A stretch of DNA of 64,000 bases. Source: Amborella trichopoda. Taxonomy: Eukaryota; Streptophyta; Magnoliopsida; Amborellales; Amborellaceae. Of the stretch, positions 56,346 to 64,000 are shown piece after piece. The notes under the pieces are model-generated. The model saw only the letters and a list, made by a program, of their open reading frames with translations. It had not been told where the DNA came from and made no database searches. A program made the position numbers and the translations under genes. Position 1 is the stretch's first letter. Each line of letters begins with the position of its first letter. The stretch is taken from positions 4,049,901-4,113,900 of the forward strand of contig NW_006499912.1 in assembly GCF_000471905.2 (NCBI RefSeq), read 5' to 3'.

Positions 56346-57024
56346 CAATATAAAAGTTAAAAATTTAGAAAAACAGTAAAATAATAAAAAAAATAGAAAA
56401 GGAAATACTTACCCAATAACAGAAAAAATTGAAATCCTTTCTCACTTCCCAATACCAAGACAAAGAAGGGGCTTCATAATAGATTCATAGCCCACAGCCC
56501 ACGTTAGAAATGTGTTTTGGCCAATGAAAAACAGATTCAAAAAGTCAAAAAGCTTTAGAAATTTCGAGTGTTGGCCACCCAAATGCTTAGTAATCCACCT
56601 AACACAATGGATATTTGAGACAAATGGTAGCAAAAGCAAAGTGAGTTTTGTAGTATTTCTATTTTAAAAAGAAATAGTTGGGGAACTTGAGGGTGCAGAA
56701 GAAATCATGGGCAACATGGGCAAGCCAAAGGCTCTTTTGCTTTTTCTGCCTTTCAATATCACCTGCATTTCTTGTTTTTCCGATTTAGGAGTAAATCTTA
56801 TTAATTTGTTATCTTTCCCAATTCGCCTCTCTATCAATGTTCATTGTTCTCTATATTACTATATCATCGTCATTGTCGTAAGAGCGTTTGAGGATGGTTA
56901 CAAGAATCGTGATCTATCATTTTGGTTTATCAAGGGCCATTTTCTCATTGAATCTACAAGTCATTTTTTCTCTCATCTTATCCTTTTGGGTCTGTTCATT
57001 GTTCTTTTAAGCTCTTCACTTGAA
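56346..57024. other. Spacer left of the pararetrovirus
   Basis: The open frame 56707-57042 on + (hydrophobic, 111 codons) has no recognised domain and overlaps the viral end; probably fortuitous. Nothing else supported. Confidence 0.35.
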
Positions 57025-58215
57025 TTAACTTGCACCTCGTAATAGGTGTTGTACTTGTATACATATGGTCAGCCCATATATATATATATTTCTCAAGTAT
57101 GTGGGGAAATCAAAGGTGGTATTGGCAATATTATACCCACTTGGATTGGGATTATAAATAGGTTTTTGTGGAGGTATTCTTTTTGGCACGATAGTTGTGG
57201 GATCCATATTGAAGATATCCCACCATTTAACTGAAATGGTTTTTTCAATGTGAGGAATGTAGGTATGATCGGCTGTATTATTCACAGAGATTGAACATTC
57301 CCACTTCATGATCCATGGGAGTTGGTATAGTGCAACAAAGTAAAGGTGATGGTCTGTATTGATATCACTATTATTGAAGAGAACAAATTGTTCCTGCACT
57401 TTTTGAAAAGCCGGAGGTAAAATCTCAGTAGTCGATCCCCATACTAAAAACCAATTTTTAAACCAACTTGGGAATTGTTCTAAAATTGGTAACCTAAATT
57501 GAATATACTAGCTATTCGAATTATTTGAGTTTTGATAATAAAATACTTTATGTCAGGCTTCTATGTACTCGACATATTTATAATATTTATACGAAAATTC
57601 AGTATTATTTAGTTTTTTGCCTTGAGTGGGATTGCAACCCCACTCCTCATAAGAAAGCAACTTCTTGATTTGCATTTTGGAATATTCAATTACTTTGGTA
57701 TTCTGTTGATAATAATAGACAACAGAGATGGACCCTGCTTCCAGAAGAATAGCCTCATAGTATTCACAGGTTTTTACTCCATTGGTTGGATTCAAATGGT
57801 TGATGAGGTATAAAGGAACAAGTTTGATGGGATCTATATGGGTATGATGGTCATCTATTGTAATATCCATGAGATATGCTCTTTCAATGAATGGAGAACG
57901 AAAAACATTAGGCCTGTGGATCGGCTTTGATTGAGCAGGAGTATAGGCTGGAGTGGATGTATTAGCTTTTGGATAAGTTATTTGATGACTGGGTGAAATG
58001 GAAGGTGAAAGGGTAGCCAAAGGCGGATTTTCACCTTCAAATGATATTATTTGCAAAGGGCGTTTCTCATTGCGGGAAGAATTGCAACGAGAACCCATAA
58101 GAGTAGGTGAATTGGACAAAGTATTATGTTGATTAGCTGCAAAGAGCTGTAGTGCAAGTGATAATGGTGTTTCTTCGTCGTTGGCGTCAGTGTGGCCCCC
58201 CCTGTAAAAATTCAC
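57025..58215 (-). pseudogene. Pararetroviral downstream frame of unknown function, in two pieces
   Basis: 58215-57553 (220 codons, apparently opening with GTG rather than ATG, next to a run of seven G on the coding strand) and 57399-57025 (124 codons). Both are rich in Asn, Thr, Pro and Tyr and have no domain I can name. They lie directly downstream of RNase H in the place where several caulimovirids have an extra ORF. The gap between the pieces contains stops. Assignment to the virus rests on strand, position and composition. Confidence 0.5.
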
Positions 58216-59443
58216 GGGTTAAAAAATCAGTTGGGGAATTAGAAGAACCGTAAAGGTGTTCAATAGTAAAATCAAAGGCAGAGAGTATAGCCTGCCAGCG
58301 AGCAAATATTTGTTTGGAAACAAGGTTTTGAACATCTTTTTGCAGAATATCCTTAGCGGCTTTACAATCTGTTCGAATAAGAAACTTATCACTTTGAAAT
58401 TTGGTAACGCAATGGACAATAGCAAGTAATTCCTATTTTACTGTAGAATAATTTTGTTGGGTTGGATTCCAAGCTTTAGAAGTATACCTGAGAAGTTGTT
58501 CATGGTCATCCACCTGTTGTTTTAGGATTCCTCCTAAACCCAACTCTGAGGTATCACACTCAATTATTTTGAAAGCAGTAGGATGAGGAAGAGAAAGGCA
58601 AGTGAGAGTTTTGACTTTCTGTTTAATTATTTGTACTGCCTTGATATGAATATGTGTCCAAGGTGGAGGATGCTTTTTTAATCTATCATGTAGAGGTTTA
58701 GCATCTATGGCAACATCTTGATAAAAATCAATTACATAATTCAAACATCCTAAGAACCTTTGCAGTTCTTTTTTATCTAAATTTTGATCAGAAAATTTAT
58801 CAGCAAATTGTATTGATCTATATATAGGGATAATGGTGCCTTGATAAATGTTATGTCCTAAAAATCTAATAGTGGTTTTGAATAGAGTAATCTTTTTTGT
58901 AGATACAACTAATCCTGCATACCGGACTGCATGTATAAAAGTAGTGATATGTTTTATATGGGCATCTATGGATTCAGAAAAGATAAGGACATCATCAATA
59001 TAAACTATCATAAATTGATAATAAGCATTGAATGCATCATTCATTATTTTCTGGAATTCAGATGGAGCATTTTTCAATCCAAATGGCATGACATTTCATT
59101 CATATTAACCAAATGGAATATTGAATGTTGTTTTATATTTATCTTCTTCTTTAATTTGGACTTGCCAGTATCCTGATTTTATATCAAATTTGGAAAATAT
59201 ACAGCATTGGCTACTCGATCTAATAAATCTTTTTTTATTAAGAATTGGATATCTTATCCATTGTAAAACTTTATTTAACGGTTTATAATTGATGAAAAGT
59301 CTAGGAACTCCTCGTGCCTTTTCAGCATTTTTATTAACATAGAAAGTTGCACAACTCCATGGTGATAAGCTTGGTCTAATAAGTTTTTTATTTTGGAGTT
59401 CAGCAATTTCTTTTCTACACATTTTTAATAGAGTTGTATTCAT
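58216..59443 (-). pseudogene. Pararetroviral reverse transcriptase and RNase H
   Basis: 59443-59105 holds the fingers region (RPSLSPWSCATFYVNK and the INYKPLNKVL motif). 59089-58433 opens with MPFGLKNAPSEFQ and has the catalytic YIDD at residues 30-33 (59002-58991), followed by the thumb and the start of RNase H. A stop near 59101 separates the two pieces. The RNase H remainder runs to about 58216, interrupted by at least one stop near 58433. The enzyme would copy pregenomic RNA to DNA in an intact virus; this copy cannot make it whole. Confidence 0.9.
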
Positions 59444-59836
59444 TTGATTTGGTCTTGCTTTTGTAGGGATTTGTCTTTCATCAAATCCTGGTTCATATGG
59501 AAGGCTGATACTATGTTTTTTTCTTTCCCAAAAGGCATTGGGATGTTCACTACATATAGAAGTTTCTATTTGGTGTTGAAATTGTTGAATATTTTGTTGT
59601 ATCAGAGGATTTTGTAATTGTTTTTCGACATATTTATACTTAATTTCTTGTTTTAAAGTACATAGAAATTGTTCTCTATTGTGTAATTGACTTTTGACAC
59701 TATTCAGTTCTTTGAGTTTTGGTTCGTGAATAAATTCAAAATGTAATGGAACATTTTGATAACTTGATGTAATTCCTATATGATCTATGGATAATGGATT
59801 TAATAAGGTAAGAAATGGGACTCCAAGAATAACTGC

Positions 59837-60313
59837 TTAACTTAGACCTTTGACCATGATAAAAGGTGTTTGGATACATTGGTGATTATTGCATACTGAG
59901 GCATTAGATAATTTATAGTTTATAAAGAGTCTGCTTCCATCCACAGTATTTAAGATTTGAGTTGTTTTATCAAAATATTTTGTTGGTACAAGTCTTTCAT
60001 TGATACAGTTTAAATCAGCTCCTGAATCGATTAACGTCGATGTTTGGAATCGATAATCTTCTGCTACTATGATTGTTACTTGAACAAACCATTTCTGGAT
60101 TATAATTTTGTCCAAAAGGTTAACAGAAGTAGGTTGTTCTGTTATTAGAAGTGGTTTCATTCCTGAAGGTTCTGGAGTATCTTCTGGAAGATCAGGAATG
60201 TATGGAGGATCAGGACTATATGTTGTGACAAGATGATTAAATTTTACTTCGTCTGTGTCTGAATTAAGGTTAGATAGATTCTGTAATTCTAATATTTTGA
60301 TTCTATTTTTCAA
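59837..60313 (-). pseudogene. Pararetroviral aspartic protease region
   Basis: 158-codon open piece. A proline-rich lead-in is followed by TLIDSGAD with the catalytic DSG at residues 96-98 (60028-60020), then CINERLVP. In related viruses this protease releases the capsid and polymerase. The frame ends with a stop before the RT region; 59444-59836 between them reads as linker with a broken frame. Confidence 0.8.
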
Positions 60314-61330
60314 CTAATGTATTTCTTTCTTTACTTCATTGATCTCTTGTTTGAGTTCTGAAATAGAAGGCTCTTTTTGCTTAGTGAGGTGTGATTCACT
60401 AACTCTTTTCATAATAGAGGCAAAATTATATTCATCAGGTATTTTACTGATAGGAGGTGTTTTTGCTTTTATTTTAGCTAAATTTATAAATTTTTGTGAT
60501 AACAGATCTTTTTTCCTCTGGATCTGTTAGTTTTTCTATAAGATCCAAAATCAGATTATTTTCTTGGGTAAGCATATGAAGATTATGTGAAGGAATTGGA
60601 CAAGCACAGTTAGATTTTTGCATTGGATCAGATGATTCTGTATCAGTAGAGGAATCTGAAGAATCTGATGACTCTGTCCATAGAAAATCATCATCGTTAA
60701 TATTTCCTATGAGTGATGTGGTAGAATCTGTATTTGAGGATGATGAATCATAGTTGATAATTTGATATAACTGTAATTTTAATGACCCATCTAGTTGTAA
60801 AGCATCTATTTCTTGTTTTACTTTACATTGATGTTTATAGTGGCCAAGTTTTCCACATTTATAACAGACTAGTATTTTCTTTTTATTTTTACTATTAGGA
60901 GAAAACTTTTTTATGAATTTCTGATGTTTAGATTTCTCATATTTTTTATGTACTTTATCCTTTTTATATTTATCCTTATATTTTTTCTTTTTTTATGTAA
61001 TTTTTTAAGTTTATTATTTTTTCTGTCTAAATGATAACCAAATTGTTCACAAAAATCACCAAGCTCTTTACGCTTAATAATTTGTTGTTTATCAAGTTGT
61101 CTTTTTAGTTTGAGATTCGTAAATAATGCTAATCCTTCAGCAAATATTTTTGCGGATAATTCTCTAAGTGTATATGCAGAATAGATGATAACTCCATTAT
61201 GTTTCTTTTTAAGTCTTTCTTTGACTTTTTCTGCAAATAGATAAGGTAGACAAGCAATAAATTTTTCTTTCCAATGGTCTAACTGACAATCTTCTCTTAT
61301 AAGTAATCTGGAAAAGAATACATCCTTGTA
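60314..61330 (-). pseudogene. Pararetroviral capsid C-terminal region with CCHC zinc knuckle
   Basis: Fragmented by stops. The knuckle C-Y-K-C-GKLGHYKHQC fits CX2CX4HX4C exactly, at 60866-60825, and marks the nucleic-acid binding end of the coat protein. A strongly basic Lys-rich stretch lies on its N-terminal side (about 61010-60900, compressed by a frame change) and a Ser/Asp/Glu-rich acidic stretch on its C-terminal side (about 60760-60620). Confidence 0.75.
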
Positions 61331-62248
61331 CTACTTATAATGAGATAGAGTAGGACATCTAAGATTGGACAGCAGATCTTTTGATCTTGCCGCTAATAAA
61401 GCTGTACTTCCTATGAAATGAAGGGTAATAGTATATATCAAGGTGTTTACTGCATCACTTTCAGTATAGATTATTTCTTGATTTTGTTCATTTCTGGCGG
61501 TCCATTGTCTTGTATTGGTGAGGATTCTATTTTTGGTTTCATCATCAACATAGAAATCCCACCAGTCTCTTAACCAGCCAATAAAGCCATTGACTATTGC
61601 TTTGGCAACCTCTTGATCAGGATTGCCAGTCATTTTATTTGCTGAAGCAAACATAGTCATATGTCTCATTACATCTAATATTTTTAGATCTGATAGGCCA
61701 TTTATTGTCCAATTGATAATTGATCTTTCTGAATAGGAAACAGCCTGTTGGATAGCATCTTCTTCTAATTGGACATCAACAAGTGTAGGTCGCTTATAAT
61801 ATGGTAAAGCTGTTATTGGTTTCCATGTTTTACCATATGCTATTCTATTGAGATCATTAGTTGAAGTATCCATAAATGCAGTTTCTCTATTGTCTAAAGT
61901 ATCATCAATTATTGGTTCTTCTTCCTGAAGCATTAGCGTTTCATGCTCAGGAATCTTCAATTTGCCGTTATCTGATGATTCTGGAATAGTAGATAGAGGT
62001 ATAGAAATACTGGATATTGGTATAGGAGTATTTAATTTTGGAGAAGGAATACCTTTGATATCTAATTGAGTTAATTTAGATATTAATTGATCCATGAGAG
62101 TTTTGTTATCTTCGCCTATATGGAATTTGGTTTTATTAAGTTCTGGAGGTGGTTTGAATAAAACAGCTTTAGAAATAGGAGGAGTTACTCCTTTAGGTTG
62201 AGGAGTGACCAATCTTATTCTTTCGACTTGTTTTCCTAAGGATTGCAT
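61331..62248 (-). pseudogene. Pararetroviral coat protein core
   Basis: 305-codon open piece. The N-terminal half is rich in Pro, Ile and Ser. The C-terminal half includes RSIINWTINGL and a tryptophan-rich GWLRDWWDFY segment typical of caulimovirid capsids. It ends in a stop at 61331-61333, before the knuckle region. Confidence 0.75.
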
Positions 62249-63071
62249 ATATAAATTGATATAATTGTTTTGCTCAATGATATGTGGTATTAATTCATGC
62301 TTTTTTATTATATCATTGGGTACAACTTTATAAGGTGTTGCAATAATTTCATATAGGGATTGAGGTGGTTCACCTTTTATTGGTGGGGTATTGACACCTT
62401 TGAGTATAATACATTTGACAGGAGGATGGTATTAGACGTCGTAGTCTCATCTGTACTTATATAAGTTTTTTCTTCAATTGTTTGAATAATATTAAATTGA
62501 GGAATTTTAATGTTATATTGGGTACAAATTTCTTGTAACCATATAAAAAATCCTTTTGTTTCTATTTCCTTTTTCAGGAATTTATTGTATTTTTTATGAA
62601 ATAATTCTACTAATTTAGGTTCGAAAGTTTTAAGATACCTCTAATACTTTTATTTTCTGGGGCTAGATAATCTTGTTTTATATAGTCAATATCTACCTTT
62701 TTCTTCTTTTTTGCTAATTTATGAGCTAAGTATGCTTCTAAGTATTCGTCGATATTTATATCTTCCTCAACTTGTAAAGTGAGTATGTTAAAATCTGCTA
62801 TATCAGGTTTAGATGTATATGTGGGAATGACTACGTGATCAGCTGTTCGTTTTACTCCTTGTAGTTGTAAGTCTGAAGATGTTGTAGGTATTGATGAAGA
62901 AGAAAGGATGATAACATCTGGGGTTGTATGACAAGATTTTCTTGCAGGTACTAATGACTTTTTAATCCTTTTCCTATTAATTTCTATGTCATATTGTATT
63001 CTAGATTGTTGAAATTTGATTTCAATATTTCCATCCTGATGTTCTATTATTTGATTGAGAATATTATTCAC
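62249..63071 (-). pseudogene. Pararetroviral linker between movement and coat proteins
   Basis: 63071-62610 (153 codons) is open, Ile/Asn/Lys-rich, with a Lys-rich HKLAKKKKK near its end. It overlaps the end of the movement protein frame by 8 bases in a different frame, so a frame change lies near 63065. 62609-62249 is broken by stops. No enzymatic motif. Confidence 0.6.
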
Positions 63072-63873
63072 AGGTACTTCTTTGGGTTGGTTTGCATTTT
63101 GAAGTGCCCATGATTGTGGTAGGAATAATAGCTGACCAAGTAATGGTTTTGGTTATAATAGTGTTTGATTTTTCTATATTAGTTTGGAATGATATGGTTT
63201 GATCCTTCTTATCTGTTTGCATAATATTAAGACAAAGAGTATTCATTACTTTGTAATAGATACGATATACGATAGCTAAATTTTGAGAACCATGAGTCAT
63301 ATTAAATCCATGGGTTTTCAGATTTATTGTTAATATATCTAAAATATTATGATCGGTTAATGAAACAGAAAAATTTGGAAAACAGTTAAAATAAATGGGT
63401 CCACTACAAAGGCTGGATTCAACCATGCCAAGGAGTGAGTCCGAAAACTTATTGTGCCTCGTATCTCTTAGGCATACGAGCACTGAGGTGTTTAACCCTA
63501 AACGAGTTAACGGTTTTATGGCTATTTGAATTAATCCAATGTGTAAATACTTATAATTATTTTCTTTATGTTTTTCAATTATTTTTCTAGATAACAGTTG
63601 GAAGTCTTCTTGATTTTGAGTTACTGATAGACTTTCTTCTACTGTTTTAATTGCATATCCAAGTTTAAATTTAAATGTTCCTTTTTTATAAATATCTTTT
63701 ATCGGTACTTTGGGAATATTCCAGTTTTGTATATGTTTTTCAACATCATTGATGACTATCTCTTCCTTATTTTTAACTCCTAATGTTTGAGTTTGAGTTA
63801 CTGTATTACCTTTAAGATTCTTAATTAAATTTGCCATCTGTAGGTTACGGATAATGACAATCTGAACTACCAA
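63064..63873 (-). pseudogene. Pararetroviral movement protein
   Basis: 269-codon open piece. The central part (about residues 110-180) carries the conserved caulimovirid movement-protein pattern: a hydrophobic LHIGLIQIAIKPLTR, then CLRDTR, a conserved FSDSLLG and GPIYF. In an intact virus it widens plasmodesmata for cell-to-cell spread. The N-terminus here may not be the true one, as 63874-64000 upstream is leader-like and no primer-binding site was found inside the window. Confidence 0.75.
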
Positions 63874-64000
63874 GGGTCCAACGTGTTCCCCTAAGCGGCT
63901 CTTCCTGGCCTTGGCTGGTACTTTGCCTAGAGTTCATTCGTCACTTGCCTTAACTCTCGAACCAACTTTCTTAGATGTAAATTTAAGTAGGTTTCTACAG

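Larger units (their letters stand above)
57025..64000 (-). mobile_element. Endogenous pararetrovirus (Caulimoviridae), decayed
   Basis: About 7 kb on the minus strand, close to the size of a whole caulimovirid genome. Order from 63873 downwards: movement protein, linker, coat protein, CCHC zinc knuckle, aspartic protease, reverse transcriptase, RNase H, then a further frame of unknown function. There is no integrase and no LTR pair, which separates it from gypsy retrotransposons. MP, CP, PR and RT in one unit followed by an extra downstream frame is reminiscent of florendoviruses, but genus assignment needs a phylogeny. Frame changes and stops break every junction, so it is a fossil. The right edge of the window probably cuts the leader. 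Confidence 0.88.

Noticed and set aside
57046-57813. Plus-strand open frames within the pararetrovirus
   Set aside because: They are opposite the viral frames and show no known motif.
58433-59089. RT region considered as a Ty3/gypsy polymerase
   Set aside because: No integrase or LTRs, and a movement protein and a caulimovirid-like capsid lie upstream on the same strand, which indicates a pararetrovirus.

Overview
This is a stretch of nuclear DNA from a flowering plant. Genes carry spliceosomal introns with GT/AG borders, intergenic DNA is AT-rich, and most of the window is transposon-derived. Two conserved housekeeping genes can be read with confidence. One is a RABD2/Rab1-type small GTPase on the + strand (seven coding exons at 1899-7175; the first short exon is missing). 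The other is cytosolic ribosomal protein L28 (eL28) on the - strand (three coding exons at 10169-16546, with a leader containing telo-boxes upstream to about 17400). I cannot name the species from sequence alone.

Layout. 1-7.6 kb: RABD2. 7.6-10 kb: AT-rich spacer with a CT microsatellite, a short assembly gap and a tRNA-SINE-like repeat. 10-17.4 kb: RPL28, whose second coding intron is about 5 kb and holds a 563-bp-period tandem duplication and a 128-bp hairpin transposon. 17.5-22.5 kb: a dense cluster of one family of non-autonomous elements with 9-bp target duplications (Mutator type). 21.4-31.7 kb: two decayed LINE copies flanking a complete but dead Ty1/copia element (23957-29340, 5-bp target duplication). 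32-37.5 kb: another MITE, GC-rich repeats and orphan exon-like fragments of an ABCG/PDR transporter and a receptor-like kinase. 37569-43358: a complete 5.79-kb hAT element with 8-bp target duplication and a broken BED/DUF659/hAT-dimerisation transposase. 44.9-52.3 kb: a very long inverted repeat with arms of 1.5-1.85 kb around a loop filled with other insertions. 52.8-54.1 kb: a SCARECROW-type GRAS pseudogene, part of it duplicated in inverted orientation. 57.0-64.0 kb: an endogenous pararetrovirus (Caulimoviridae) on the - strand, with all main domains recognisable but frames broken; it probably continues past the right edge.

The two live genes are not functionally linked beyond both being broadly expressed. 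The rest is a record of layered insertion: several elements sit inside others with readable target duplications, which gives a relative chronology. I found no convincing new enzymatic or defence system. The least ordinary structures are the MITE family with unequal termini and its hairpin relative, the long inverted repeat, and the inverted GRAS duplication, which could make hairpin RNA if transcribed.
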